Below, in pieces: positions 17,511-26,686 of a stretch of 64,000 nucleotides of DNA. Numbering within the stretch: position 1 is the stretch's first letter; each line of letters starts with the position of its first letter. A program made the translations under genes and the position numbers. The notes beneath the pieces are model-generated. The model was not told where the DNA came from. It saw only the letters and a program-made list of their open reading frames with translations, and did not search any database. The stretch is taken from positions 124,001 through 188,000 of the forward strand of contig JAYPPH010000003.1 of the NCBI GenBank assembly GCA_038131365.1, written 5' to 3'. The DNA comes from Marisalimonas marina (GTDB lineage Bacteria; Pseudomonadota; Alphaproteobacteria; Puniceispirillales; Marisalimonadaceae).

Positions 17511-18428
17511 TTATTCCGGAGGTTTTTCTAGAAAAGGTGTTAACTCTTTGCCATAAGTTCCTTCTTCTTTAATATACCAATCACCTATCTGACTAGAAGT
17601 CATGAATGTTACATCTTCTCTTTTTTTCAAATCTTGAATAATTTTCTTTAAATAATAAAAATTTTGAGGAACCCCAACTATATGTGGGTGTAAAGCTAAA
17701 GTTATAATTTTTGTATTAAATAATTTCTCGTCATCAAAAACGTCTAAAGTAGCATTTACTCTTTTGTACATTTCATCACAAGAGTTATTTTGAACGGTCC
17801 AAATCGGTACATCGTTTAACTCAAATGTATATGGCATTGCTACAATAGGTCCTAATTTTGTCCTCATCCAACAAGGTAGTTCATCGATTAACCAATCATG
17901 TAAAAACTCAATACCATTTTCTTTTAATAACTCTGGTGTATTTTCTGTTTCTCCACCACCAGGACCAAACCAGCTTCTCACAGGTTGTCCAGACAAACTT
18001 CTAAGTAAATTCAGGCTCTTTTCAATTACAAGTCTTTCATCTTCAGCAACTCTTAAAGATTCTTGAAACCAACCATGCCCAACTAACTCCCATTTAAGAT
18101 CACATATTTTATCAAATGCAGATGGGTATACTTCAGCTACTTGAGCATTGATGAAAGCTGATACAGGTATACTATTTTCTTCAAATAATTTAAAAAGTCT
18201 AGAAAGGCCAACTCTCATTCCGTATTCTACCCATGAATAATTAGGTAAATCTGGTGGTTCAGGTGTTTTTCCATGAGGTGGTGGCAAAATACCTCTAGGC
18301 ATGTTTTTATCAAAAGGCCAATACTCAACATTCATTACAACATGCACTATTAAAGGTTTTCCTCCAGGAGGGTTAAGTTTTTTTTGATTTGAAGATAGGC
18401 GATAGGGAACTCTAGGGTTTGGCCACAT
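17511..18428 (-). CDS. Polysaccharide-deacetylase-fold hydrolase, PuuE-like
   Basis: 305-aa NodB-homology protein of the branch that includes PuuE allantoinase, which hydrolyses a cyclic ureide without the usual metal triad. In place of the NodB T-F-D-D motif there is VVMNVEYWPF near residue 33. Other features: HGWFQES, a GPGGGETENTPELL segment like the S-E-N-T block of PuuE, and PYTFELND. The frame opens with a TTG at 18434, but AAGGA seven bases before the ATG at 18428 sets the start. It follows the amidase gene by about 24 bases. A paralogue lies at 42812-43687. Amide or ureide ring hydrolysis is the likely chemistry. Confidence 0.78.
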   Translation of the reverse strand: MWPNPRVPYRLSSNQKKLNPPGGKPLIVHVVMNVEYWPFDKNMPRGILPPPHGKTPEPPDLPNYSWVEYGMRVGLSRLFKLFEENSIPVSAFINAQVAEVYPSAFDKICDLKWELVGHGWFQESLRVAEDERLVIEKSLNLLRSLSGQPVRSWFGPGGGETENTPELLKENGIEFLHDWLIDELPCWMRTKLGPIVAMPYTFELNDVPIWTVQNNSCDEMYKRVNATLDVFDDEKLFNTKIITLALHPHIVGVPQNFYYLKKIIQDLKKREDVTFMTSSQIGDWYIKEEGTYGKELTPFLEKPPE

Positions 18429-18452
18429 AAACAATTCCTTTACAAAAATTTA

Positions 18453-19706
18453 TTATTGCAAGAATTTTTCAAAAAAAGAAGATGTTTTTAATAAAAAGCT
18501 ATCGTTTTGATTTGATGCAATTATTTGAATTGAATGATTATTTTCCTTATTATGACAGAAGGGTAATGATAAAGCTGGTAAATCTGCGATATTTGCCAAA
18601 GATGTAAAATTAGCCTGGTTTGTAGGTGTTTTATCCTTAATTTGAAAAGAATTTTGGGGAGTTGTTGGCATTAAAATAAAATCAAAATCTTGAAAGGCTT
18701 TTTGGGTAAGGCTTTTTAATTTTTGTAGTTCTAACTTAAAATTTTTAATTTTTTTATTATCGATAGATTTTCCAAATAATAAGTTATTTCTTAAATGTTC
18801 TGAAATATAACTGGCTTCATCTTCTAATAGTTCTTTTAAGTTTTTAGCACCTTCATTTTCAACAATTTTGAGCAATAACTTTCTATGAAAATTAGGTTCC
18901 CAAAAATTCATATCATTATATTCTATATTTACTCCATTTTTTTCAATTTTTAACAAAGCTTCTTTAAAACCTTCAATGACGTCTTTATTAGTATCATTGT
19001 TAAAAACTTGATTAGGAACTAAACATTTTATTTTATTTATGGGCTTGTAACCACAATTATAAATTGATGAATTAATTATTTTGTATAAATTATTGATATT
19101 AAATATATTATTAGAATGAAAACCTATTGTGTCATATGTGTCACTTAATAAAATGAGGTCATCATTATCAGTCATCGAAGAAGAAGGTTTAAAACCAACA
19201 ATCCCGCAATAAGAGGCAGGGATCCTTATTGATCCCATTGTGTCTGTCCCAATTGAAAACTTTACTAACCCAGATGCAATAGCAGCCGCTGATCCGCCCG
19301 ATGATCCGCCTACTGATAATTTTTTATTATTTGGATTAATACATCTCCCATAAAAGCCTGTTGATGTATCACCCCCAAACGCAGCTTCATCCATATTTGT
19401 AGAGCCTACTATTATTCCTCCATTTTCCTTGATCCGCTTAATAATAGGATCATCATCTTTAGAAACTGAACCTTCAAAATGTTTAATACCTCCGGTGTAG
19501 GGAAAATTTGCTACTTTAATATTAGGTTTAACTGTAATTAATTCTCCATCAATTTTTGAAATTTTATTTAATCTCGCATCAGATAAAATTGCATCTCTTA
19601 AAGAATTTTCTTGATTTGAATATATAATTATATTGTGTGAATTATATTTTTTCAGTTTGTTGAAAAAAGCATTTACTTTTGATACTGATTTAGTGTTTGT
19701 ATTCAT
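18453..19706 (-). CDS. Amidase signature family protein
   Basis: 417-aa serine amidase with a Ser-cisSer-Lys triad: Lys60 in TVKPNIKV, cis-Ser135 in GGSSGGSA, and nucleophile Ser159 in GTDTMGSIRIPA, the last two 24 residues apart as in the family. Hydrolyses an amide or carbamate; GatA can be excluded as there is no gatB/gatC. First gene of a two-gene unit with the PuuE-like hydrolase, and divergent from tenA. The size and a KPNI instead of KDNI motif recall allophanate-hydrolase-type amidases, but this is not enough to assign a substrate. Confidence 0.85.
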   Translation of the reverse strand: MNTNTKSVSKVNAFFNKLKKYNSHNIIIYSNQENSLRDAILSDARLNKISKIDGELITVKPNIKVANFPYTGGIKHFEGSVSKDDDPIIKRIKENGGIIVGSTNMDEAAFGGDTSTGFYGRCINPNNKKLSVGGSSGGSAAAIASGLVKFSIGTDTMGSIRIPASYCGIVGFKPSSSMTDNDDLILLSDTYDTIGFHSNNIFNINNLYKIINSSIYNCGYKPINKIKCLVPNQVFNNDTNKDVIEGFKEALLKIEKNGVNIEYNDMNFWEPNFHRKLLLKIVENEGAKNLKELLEDEASYISEHLRNNLLFGKSIDNKKIKNFKLELQKLKSLTQKAFQDFDFILMPTTPQNSFQIKDKTPTNQANFTSLANIADLPALSLPFCHNKENNHSIQIIASNQNDSFLLKTSSFFEKFLQ

Positions 19707-19750
19707 TTGTATAATTTATAGTTAAGTAATTATTTAAAAAAGGTTTTTTT

Positions 19751-20422
19751 ATGTTTTATGGTGAAGTTTTTAAGATTTTAAAAGATAAAAACATTAATAT
19801 CTGGCTTGAGTATACGAAGCATGAATTTATTCAAAAATTAGCAAATGACAGCTTGCATGAGAATTGTTTTTTAAATTATTTAAAACAAGATTACTTATTC
19901 CTTATTCAATTTTCTAAAGCGTGGTCCTTAGCTATCCTTAAATCTGACAATCTTGAGGAAATGAAAATTGCAGCTAGTACTGTAAATGAATTAATTAATT
20001 TTGAGATGGGACTCCATATAGGTTTATGCGAAAAATATGGAATTTCTAAATTTGATTTAGAAAATACTGAAGAAGAGAACGAGAATATAGCCTACACGCG
20101 CTATGTTTTAGAGCTTGGTTATTCTGGGGATTTTCTAGATCTTTTATCTGCTCTAGCGCCATGCGTGCTTGGCTATGGTGAAATTGGTATAAATTTAAAA
20201 GGTTCTAATCCAAAAATATCTATGTATAGAAAATGGATTGAAACATATTCTAGTTCTGAATATCAAAATGTCTGTTTAAACGTTGGTAAATTAATAGATA
20301 AATCATTTAAATTAAGGCTTGGTCAAAATTACACCAACACCTACAAATGGAAGAAAGCCAATCAAATATTTAAAAAGGCAACATCTCTCGAAGTTGATTT
20401 TTGGAATATGGCTTTGAAATAA
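19751..20422 (+). CDS. tenA: TenA-family aminopyrimidine aminohydrolase/thiaminase II
   Basis: 223-aa heme-oxygenase-like helical enzyme of thiamin salvage. Active-site residues are all present: Asp47, Tyr115, the cysteine nucleophile Cys138 in LAPCVLGYGEIG, Tyr142 and Glu214. The Cys puts it in the TenA_C group that hydrolyses aminomethyl-pyrimidine to the HMP precursor of thiamin. Homologues in PQQ synthesis lack this Cys. It is divergent from an amidase and close to an ABC importer, a pattern reminiscent of Bacillus salvage, where an amidohydrolase deformylates the pyrimidine before TenA acts. No thi biosynthetic genes or TPP riboswitch were seen nearby. Confidence 0.88.
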   Translation: MFYGEVFKILKDKNINIWLEYTKHEFIQKLANDSLHENCFLNYLKQDYLFLIQFSKAWSLAILKSDNLEEMKIAASTVNELINFEMGLHIGLCEKYGISKFDLENTEEENENIAYTRYVLELGYSGDFLDLLSALAPCVLGYGEIGINLKGSNPKISMYRKWIETYSSSEYQNVCLNVGKLIDKSFKLRLGQNYTNTYKWKKANQIFKKATSLEVDFWNMALK

Positions 20423-20452
20423 AAGGGTATTTAAATTAATAAATACCCTTAT
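20423..20452. terminator. Bidirectional terminator between tenA and the PuuD-like gene
   Basis: Stem AAGGGTATTTA (20423-20433) with TAAATACCCTT (20440-20450), loop AATTAA, A-rich before and T-rich after. It lies in the short gap between two convergent genes and can serve both. Confidence 0.75.
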
Positions 20453-20460
20453 TTAATAAT

Positions 20461-21042
20461 TTATGAAAAACTATTTTGTGCTACAGTCATCGCAACAAGC
20501 ATTGGAATAGACAAAATTGTATTCTTCCTCGAAAACAGCATGGCCTTTCTGGCTGCCTTAGCTTTAGTTTCTGCATCCACTTCAATTATACCAAGAGCCT
20601 TTTTTTGGTTAGGCCATATAACTAACCAAACATTTAAAAACATAATAATAGCTAACCACATACCTATACCAATTGGCCAGAAACCATTAGAGAAGGTCAT
20701 GGCATCATGTAGATAACCATTTAAGTGCGCTAAAATTAAGCCTGTGACTACTGTAGCTACAGATCCCCATCTAAACCACCATAGAGCTGCTGGTGCTATC
20801 ACTTTACTAATAGCTGGTTTTTGATCATCGGGAATGTTAGCCATATTTGGAATTTGAATAAAATTAAAATAATAGAGTATTCCAACCCACATAATGCCTG
20901 ATAAAACATGTAGCCATCTTAAAAGCCACATATTGAAGGCTGTTTGGTCAAAAGATCCTTGTGCTAAAAAGAAAATAAGTATTAAGGCAAATACAAAGCC
21001 AGTTATTACTGCGCTTCTTAAGTTAGTTAATAATGCAGCCAT
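20461..21042 (-). CDS. PuuD-like membrane protein (urate hydroxylase membrane domain only)
   Basis: 193-aa integral membrane protein with four to five hydrophobic segments. The pattern W-L-R-W-L-H-V-L-S-G-I-M-W-V-G-I-L-Y-Y matches the membrane domain of bacterial urate oxidase PuuD. Canonical PuuD is about twice as long and ends in a cytochrome c domain with CxxCH; neither that domain nor the motif is here. Heme-ligand-type histidines remain (His45 in the block above and one in LILAHLNGYLHDA). Start ATG is backed by GGGAG. Such short forms are common in marine Alphaproteobacteria under the urate hydroxylase label; actual urate oxidation is unproven. Confidence 0.72.
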   Translation of the reverse strand: MAALLTNLRSAVITGFVFALILIFFLAQGSFDQTAFNMWLLRWLHVLSGIMWVGILYYFNFIQIPNMANIPDDQKPAISKVIAPAALWWFRWGSVATVVTGLILAHLNGYLHDAMTFSNGFWPIGIGMWLAIIMFLNVWLVIWPNQKKALGIIEVDAETKAKAARKAMLFSRKNTILSIPMLVAMTVAQNSFS

Positions 21043-21182
21043 CTGATACTCCCAGTGTTTTAATTATACTTTATTACAATAATTTTTATTTGTACAAATT
21101 AAAGTAAGAATGGGACATTCTAAGTTTATTTGTTTTAAGGTTTAATGTAATAATAATTTATTAATAGATTTAGGGTATATCA

Positions 21183-22673
21183 ATGAACACATACGATATT
21201 CATATAAAAAATGGTGAAGTAATAGATGGTACTGGGGCGCCTAAATTTAAATCAGATGTTATTATTGATAAAGGGAAGATCATAGGTGTTTTTCCTTCTC
21301 ATCATGATGATGTAAGAGAAAAGTCAGACAATCATTTTTTATCAAATTTTAAAGCTAGGAAAACAATAGATGCTGAAGGTAAAATTATATCACCTGGTTT
21401 TATAGATGTTCATACCCATGATGATCATAATGTTTTTTCTGATCCATCAATGACATGTAAAATAAGTCAAGGGGTAACAACTTGTATAGTTGGAAATTGT
21501 GGCATAAGCCTTGCTCCTTTTAGTTATAAAGGTGATGTGCCAGCACCAATAGCTTTATTAGGAAAATCAGATAATTTTAAATTTCCTAGAGTAAAAGATT
21601 ATATAGAAGAATTTAATAATAATCCTAGCTCGGTAAATGTTGCATTATTAACTGGGCATTCAATGCTTAGAGTGGAAGCAATGAATGGAGAGTTTGATAG
21701 ACCTGCAACTGCTAAAGAAATTAATCAAATGGTTGAAACTCTTAAGTTAGCCATTGAAGATGGATCTATAGGTTTGTCTACTGGATTAGCTTATCCTGCT
21801 GCTAATGCCGCGCCAACTAGTGAAATCATAGAATTAGTAAAAATATTGCCAAAATTTGATGGTATTTTCACTACCCATATGCGTAATGAAGCAATTGATG
21901 TTATAAAATCAGTTAAAGAAACCATTGAAATTTGTTCTTCAACTAAGGTTAGAACAGTTATCTCACACCATAAATGTGCCGGAAGGGATAATTGGGGTAA
22001 AAGTAAAGAAACCTTAAAGTTAATTAATGAAGCAAAAAAAGATAACTTTTTAGATTTAGATTGTTACCCTTACACTGCTAGTTCAACAATGCTTCTTAAA
22101 AGTTTTGTTAAGAGAGCAGATAAGGTTTTAGTTACCTGGTCAGATAATTACCCAGATGTTTCAGGGCAGGATTTAAATGAACTAGCAAATAACTTTGGTC
22201 TAAATATTGATGATACTATAGATAAATTATATCCAGCAGGTGCTATTTATTTTCAGATGGGTGATGATGATTTAAATAGAATTTTAAAATTTGATGGTTC
22301 AATGGTTGGTTCTGATGGTATTCCTGGTGATAGACATCCACACCCAAGATTATGGGGAACTTTTCCAAGAGTATTAGGAAAATACTCTAGAGAAATGGAA
22401 TTATTTCCTCTTGAAGAAGCTGTTTATAAAATGACAGGTAAAAGTGCATCTGTCTTTGGTCTAGAAAATCGAGGAACAATAGATATCGGTAATTACGCAG
22501 ATTTAGTTATCTTTAATCCAGAAACTGTAATTGATAAAGCTTCGTATCAATCACCAAAACTTCATGCCGATGGAATAGAAAACGTCTTTGTAAATGGAAA
22601 ACTTGTTTGGCAGAATGACACATCAACAGAGGATAGGCCGGGCATGTTTTTAAAAGGCAAAAAGTTTAATTAA
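21183..22673 (+). CDS. N-acyl-D-amino-acid deacylase family amidohydrolase
   Basis: 496-aa metal-dependent amidohydrolase of the D-aminoacylase branch. Metal and active-site blocks: GFIDVHTHDDHN near residue 76, GNCGISLAPF (zinc-ligand Cys) near 106, HMRNEA near 230, SHHKCAGRDNWGKS near 260, and GSDGIPGDRHPHPR near 370. Members deacylate N-acyl-D-amino acids or open cyclic amides. Its stop overlaps the stop of the convergent GNAT gene by 4 bases (TTAA). Monocistronic; start supported by the family N-terminus DIHIKNGEVIDGTG. Confidence 0.88.
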   Translation: MNTYDIHIKNGEVIDGTGAPKFKSDVIIDKGKIIGVFPSHHDDVREKSDNHFLSNFKARKTIDAEGKIISPGFIDVHTHDDHNVFSDPSMTCKISQGVTTCIVGNCGISLAPFSYKGDVPAPIALLGKSDNFKFPRVKDYIEEFNNNPSSVNVALLTGHSMLRVEAMNGEFDRPATAKEINQMVETLKLAIEDGSIGLSTGLAYPAANAAPTSEIIELVKILPKFDGIFTTHMRNEAIDVIKSVKETIEICSSTKVRTVISHHKCAGRDNWGKSKETLKLINEAKKDNFLDLDCYPYTASSTMLLKSFVKRADKVLVTWSDNYPDVSGQDLNELANNFGLNIDDTIDKLYPAGAIYFQMGDDDLNRILKFDGSMVGSDGIPGDRHPHPRLWGTFPRVLGKYSREMELFPLEEAVYKMTGKSASVFGLENRGTIDIGNYADLVIFNPETVIDKASYQSPKLHADGIENVFVNGKLVWQNDTSTEDRPGMFLKGKKFN

Positions 22674-23197
22674 ACTAATTTTTCACAATCTTTGAAATCT
22701 ACCGCTTTAAAACCATATTTTTGGTAGAGATATATTGCGTTTTTATGATCAAGCGAGCATGTGTTAACAGTTAATTTTTTTATTTTTCTACTATCCCAAG
22801 CAGTCAATATTGCTGTCTTTAATAAATATTTACCAAGTCCTTTTCCAATTGCTTCTTCAACTAAGCCAAAAAAACTAATATCACAAACATCTTTTTTTCT
22901 ATAATCAAGCATATAGAAACCACATGGAAGCCCATCTTTTATCAAAGTATAAAGTAAAACTTGTTTATCATTTACAAATTGATCAATCTCTTCTTTGCTT
23001 TTTTCAAGCCAATCAGTCCATAAATATTTTTTGCCAACTTGTTTATAAAAAAATAAAAAGTACCAAGAAGGAAAATTCTCTGCCAGTAGAATGCTAAGCT
23101 TGTATTTCAAGTTTTTGGGCCAATCAAATTTTGGGGCATCATTCATTTCTAAATAAGTAACCCGGTATTTAATTTTTTGCTTTTTGATAACATCCAT
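22670..23197 (-). CDS. GNAT-family N-acetyltransferase
   Basis: 175-aa protein with the acetyl-CoA-binding block GLVEEAIGKGLGKYLLKTA (Q/R-x-x-G-x-G/A motif as E-x-I-G-K-G-L-G) followed by the usual C-terminal NTCSLDHKNAIYLYQKYGF segment. This last segment is nearly diagnostic for GNAT enzymes. The frame extends to a TTG at 23239, but the ATG at 23197 is the better start. Acceptor substrate unknown. Located head to head with mmsA. Confidence 0.83.
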   Translation of the reverse strand: MDVIKKQKIKYRVTYLEMNDAPKFDWPKNLKYKLSILLAENFPSWYFLFFYKQVGKKYLWTDWLEKSKEEIDQFVNDKQVLLYTLIKDGLPCGFYMLDYRKKDVCDISFFGLVEEAIGKGLGKYLLKTAILTAWDSRKIKKLTVNTCSLDHKNAIYLYQKYGFKAVDFKDCEKLV

Positions 23198-23286
23198 AAA
23201 CTTAAACTTTCGTTTTACTTTTTGGTTAGATTTTAGCAATATTATTACATAACTTTTACGTTTTAAATTCTTTATTTGGAGAAATT

Positions 23287-24783
23287 ATGAAAATTGTAGA
23301 CCATTTTATAAATGGAAAAAATGCTGAATTCCCGAACTTACCTTCAACACCTATCTATAATCCTGCATCAGGAGAAGAAATATCAAGAGTTGTTTCTGGA
23401 ACAGCTAATTGTGTTGATGAAGCGGTTAAATCTTCACTTAAGGTTTTTCCAGAGTGGTCGAGCCTAACACCATTAGCTAGATCAAGAAAAATGTTTAAGT
23501 TAAAAGAAATTATTGAATTTAGGCAAAATGAATTGGCTAAACTTATTTCCGAAGAGCATGGAAAAACTTTCGATGATGCACTAGGTGAAATTGGAAGAGG
23601 TTTAGAAGTTGTAGAATTTGCTTGCGGTATTCCAAATCATTTAGCTGGAAATTATACTAGTAATGTTGGTCGTTCTATTGATAGCTGGTCAGATTATCAA
23701 CCAATGGGAATATGTGCAGGTATTACACCATTTAATTTTCCTGTGATGGTTCCAATGTGGATGTTTCCTGTTGCTATAGCCTGTGGTAATTGTTTTATTC
23801 TCAAGCCTTCTGAAAGGGATCCAAGTTCAACTAAATTATTGGCAGAAATCGTTTTGGAGGCGGGCATTCCACCAGGAGTATTAAATCTTGTTAATGGTGG
23901 AAAAGAGACCGTAGACGCTATTTTGCAACATAAAGATATTAGTGGGGTAAGTTTTGTAGGATCCACACCAATCGCTCATTATGTATACAAAGAAGCTGCT
24001 AAATATGGAAAAAAAGTTCAGGCTATGGGTGGTGCAAAAAATCACATGGTAGTGATGCCTGATGCTGATATGGAAATGGTAGGTGATGCCATTATGGGGT
24101 CAGTATTTGGTTCCGCTGGAGAAAGGTGTATGGCTATTTCTGTTGTTGTGCCTGTTGGAAAAGAGACGGGAGATAAAATAAAAGAAATAGTTAAACCAAA
24201 AATAGAAAATTTAAAAATAGGGCCTGGGCTTGACCCTGAATCTGAAATGGGGCCTTTGGTTACTTCTGAACATCTTAGAAAGGTTAAAAAATATATCGAT
24301 CAAGGTGTAGATGAGGGTGCAGATTTGGTTGTTGATGGAAGAAACTTAAAGTTACAGGGTTATGAAAAAGGTTTTTTCATAGGTGGATCATTTTTTGATA
24401 ATGTCACAACTGATATGTCTATTTATAAAGAAGAGATTTTTGGCCCAGTTTTATCAATGGTAAGAGCAGATACGTTTGACTATGCATTAGATATTGTCAA
24501 CAAGCATGAGTATGGGAATGGTACAGCCATTTTTACATCAAATGGAGGCGTTGCTAGAAAATTTGCAAATGAGTGTCAGATTGGAATGGTAGGTGTAAAT
24601 GTGCCTATACCTGTCCCTGTAGCTTATCATTCTTTTGGAGGTTGGAAAAACTCAGCTTTTGGTGGTCATGGGGTTTATGGTATGGAAGCTGTTAGATTTT
24701 ATACGAGGCTAAAAACTGTTACCGGAAGATGGCCAGAAGGCCATCATTCAGGTGCACAGTATACATTTCCAAGTAACAATTAA
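23287..24783 (+). CDS. mmsA: Methylmalonate-semialdehyde dehydrogenase (CoA-acylating)
   Basis: 498-aa aldehyde dehydrogenase that converts methylmalonate or malonate semialdehyde with CoA and NAD+ to propionyl- or acetyl-CoA, in valine, thymine, inositol and beta-alanine catabolism. Diagnostic features: ITPFNFPVMVPMWMFPVAIA near residue 140, GGAKNHMVVMPDAD, the catalytic Cys in GSAGERCMAISV near 281, and the MmsA-type C-terminus (GGWKNSAFGGHGVYG, then FYTRLKTVTGRW). TTTGGAGAAATT directly precedes the ATG. The stop overlaps the stop of the convergent CMD gene by 4 bases. Confidence 0.95.
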   Translation: MKIVDHFINGKNAEFPNLPSTPIYNPASGEEISRVVSGTANCVDEAVKSSLKVFPEWSSLTPLARSRKMFKLKEIIEFRQNELAKLISEEHGKTFDDALGEIGRGLEVVEFACGIPNHLAGNYTSNVGRSIDSWSDYQPMGICAGITPFNFPVMVPMWMFPVAIACGNCFILKPSERDPSSTKLLAEIVLEAGIPPGVLNLVNGGKETVDAILQHKDISGVSFVGSTPIAHYVYKEAAKYGKKVQAMGGAKNHMVVMPDADMEMVGDAIMGSVFGSAGERCMAISVVVPVGKETGDKIKEIVKPKIENLKIGPGLDPESEMGPLVTSEHLRKVKKYIDQGVDEGADLVVDGRNLKLQGYEKGFFIGGSFFDNVTTDMSIYKEEIFGPVLSMVRADTFDYALDIVNKHEYGNGTAIFTSNGGVARKFANECQIGMVGVNVPIPVPVAYHSFGGWKNSAFGGHGVYGMEAVRFYTRLKTVTGRWPEGHHSGAQYTFPSNN

Positions 24784-25358
24784 TTTTTTAACATTTTAGA
24801 AAAGTCGGTTACCTCTGGTAATGGCCATTTGTCTGTGTCATTGGGGACTTTGAAAACATTTAAAGTCATAGAAATTAGGCTATAATATCCACATATACCT
24901 ACTAAATCTATAGCAGCGTTTTCACCTAATAAATCTACCAACTTTTTATATGTTGGATCTGTTACATTTTTGAGAATATTGGCTTCTGCTGCAAAATCAA
25001 ACACAGCCTCTTCTTCTTCATTTGTAAAATTAGGTTTATGACCAAGGCTTATAGCTTTTACATGTTCTGGATCAATCCCACCATCAATTGCTAAAGGTGC
25101 ATGGTGTTCCCATTCAAAAGCAGCTGACCAAACTCTTCCTGTAACAATAATCGCCAATTCTGACAAACCTCTAGAAAGGCAAGTGCCATATCTCGCATAA
25201 GCACCAACAGTTTGTGCACTTCTAGCAAGGCCTGGGTTGTTAAGCCAAATTCTTAAAGGGCCAACCACATGGCCTCTGGGCCCAGAAATAATAGCATCAT
25301 GTACTTCTTTTTGTTCTTCTGTTAATTCTTCTACTTTCCAATCTTTTATTCTTGTCAT
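24780..25358 (-). CDS. Carboxymuconolactone decarboxylase-like protein
   Basis: 192-aa AhpD-like helical protein. The core L-S-E-L-A-I-I-V-T-G-R-V-W-S-A-A-F-E-W-E-H-H near residues 66-87 corresponds to the CMD/peroxidase block, but the redox CxxC of AhpD is replaced, leaving the E-W-x-H part. This fits the decarboxylase-like rather than the peroxidase branch. It follows the amidase gene by 11 bases on the same strand, with AGAGGAAC as ribosome site. An intradiol dioxygenase is divergent from that amidase, so the three may act on one aromatic substrate. Confidence 0.82.
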   Translation of the reverse strand: MTRIKDWKVEELTEEQKEVHDAIISGPRGHVVGPLRIWLNNPGLARSAQTVGAYARYGTCLSRGLSELAIIVTGRVWSAAFEWEHHAPLAIDGGIDPEHVKAISLGHKPNFTNEEEEAVFDFAAEANILKNVTDPTYKKLVDLLGENAAIDLVGICGYYSLISMTLNVFKVPNDTDKWPLPEVTDFSKMLKN

Positions 25359-25369
25359 ATTTGTTCCTC

Positions 25370-26530
25370 TTATATGTCAGTTATTTTATTTAATAATATT
25401 TCATCGCTATATTTCCAACCTAATAATGAAATACCAACAGGTTTATTTTCAACTTTTAGGTATGGTAATGAAATTTGTGGTCTAGATGTCATTCCAGCTG
25501 TTGAAGTCAATTCCATTAATCTTTTTCTATAAGACCCGAGGCTAGCATCATCTTGTCCGCAAATAGGAGCTGAGAAAGGTGCCGTTGGGAATAATGCTAT
25601 TAAACCTTCAGGTAAAGAGGTTTCGATCTCATTTATAAGATTTGTTCTAAAGCTGTTGGCAGCTTTTACTTCATCGGCAGTTATTTTTGAAGCCATTTCT
25701 ATCCTTGAATTGATTTCAGGGGAAATATAAGGGTTATTTTGGTTTATCCATGGTATTACATTTTCTTTAACTTCATTACCTTGAAGAATTCTAAAGTTAT
25801 CTGCAATGTCTGCTTTATCAAATTTTGATAAACGAACTTTTTTAATACTTGTAATTTTGTCTTTAAAAAATAGTTTAAATGCATTTTGTACATCTAAATC
25901 AGCTAATTCAAGAAGATCTTCTGCTATGACGAATTCATTAAAATTAGCTGTGGTTTTATCAGTATTTTTTAATAAAACCTCACCAATTTTTTTAAATATT
26001 TGAATGTCTTTGGCAAACCAACCTATGGTATCAAAGCTAGGAGCCATCGGAAAAACATCATCTGTATTAATTCTATTGTGTGTAGGTCTAATACCAAACA
26101 ACCCACAAAATGAGGCTGGTATTCTTACTGAGCCACCTGTGTCTGAGCCAATAGAAAAATCATAGAGATTTGTTGTTAAAGCTGCAGCCGACCCTGAACT
26201 TGAGCCTCCAGGCACACATCCAGGAGCATTTAAGTTCTCAGGGGTACCATAATGACCATTTTCTCCTATTAATGAATAAAAGAATTCGTCACAAATGGTG
26301 ATGCCCTTTAATGTGGCACCGTTATTTAATAAATCATATAAGAATGGAGCATGGTTTTTGGCAATTTCACATTTTGAATAGAAATCTGGGTTACCGCATG
26401 ATGTTTTAAGGTTTTTTACCTTGCACATATCTTTTAAAACAAAATTTAAGCCACTTAAAATTCCGTCCTTTTTTATCTTAATGTCTTCTTCTGGAGAGTG
26501 AGGCATTAAAAAATTCATTTTTATGTCCAT
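25370..26530 (-). CDS. Amidase signature family protein
   Basis: 386-aa serine amidase. Triad: Lys33 in NFVLKDMC, cis-Ser110 in PGGSSSGSA and nucleophile Ser134 in GSDTGGSVRIPA, 24 residues apart. Shorter than GatA and close in layout to AtzF/allophanate-hydrolase amidase domains. Two start choices exist, ATG at 26530 and ATG at 26518; the latter has GGA seven bases ahead, so the N-terminus may be 4 residues shorter. Upstream partner of the CMD gene and divergent from the intradiol dioxygenase. Confidence 0.85.
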   Translation of the reverse strand: MDIKMNFLMPHSPEEDIKIKKDGILSGLNFVLKDMCKVKNLKTSCGNPDFYSKCEIAKNHAPFLYDLLNNGATLKGITICDEFFYSLIGENGHYGTPENLNAPGCVPGGSSSGSAAALTTNLYDFSIGSDTGGSVRIPASFCGLFGIRPTHNRINTDDVFPMAPSFDTIGWFAKDIQIFKKIGEVLLKNTDKTTANFNEFVIAEDLLELADLDVQNAFKLFFKDKITSIKKVRLSKFDKADIADNFRILQGNEVKENVIPWINQNNPYISPEINSRIEMASKITADEVKAANSFRTNLINEIETSLPEGLIALFPTAPFSAPICGQDDASLGSYRKRLMELTSTAGMTSRPQISLPYLKVENKPVGISLLGWKYSDEILLNKITDI

Positions 26531-26686
26531 TAATGTATTATTTAAAATTATAGGATTATTTATAGAGCATTTTTAACAAAAGTGAACTTTTTAAAAAATT
26601 GAATTTATTTATTAAAAATATATTAATAACAGTATTTATAAAATAAATATAATTTTTTAGTTTAATAATTAAGATTGGAGATTGAA

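Noticed and set aside
19707..19750. TPP riboswitch ahead of tenA
   Set aside because: The gap is only 44 bases and lacks the CTGAGA-type core, so there is no room for one.
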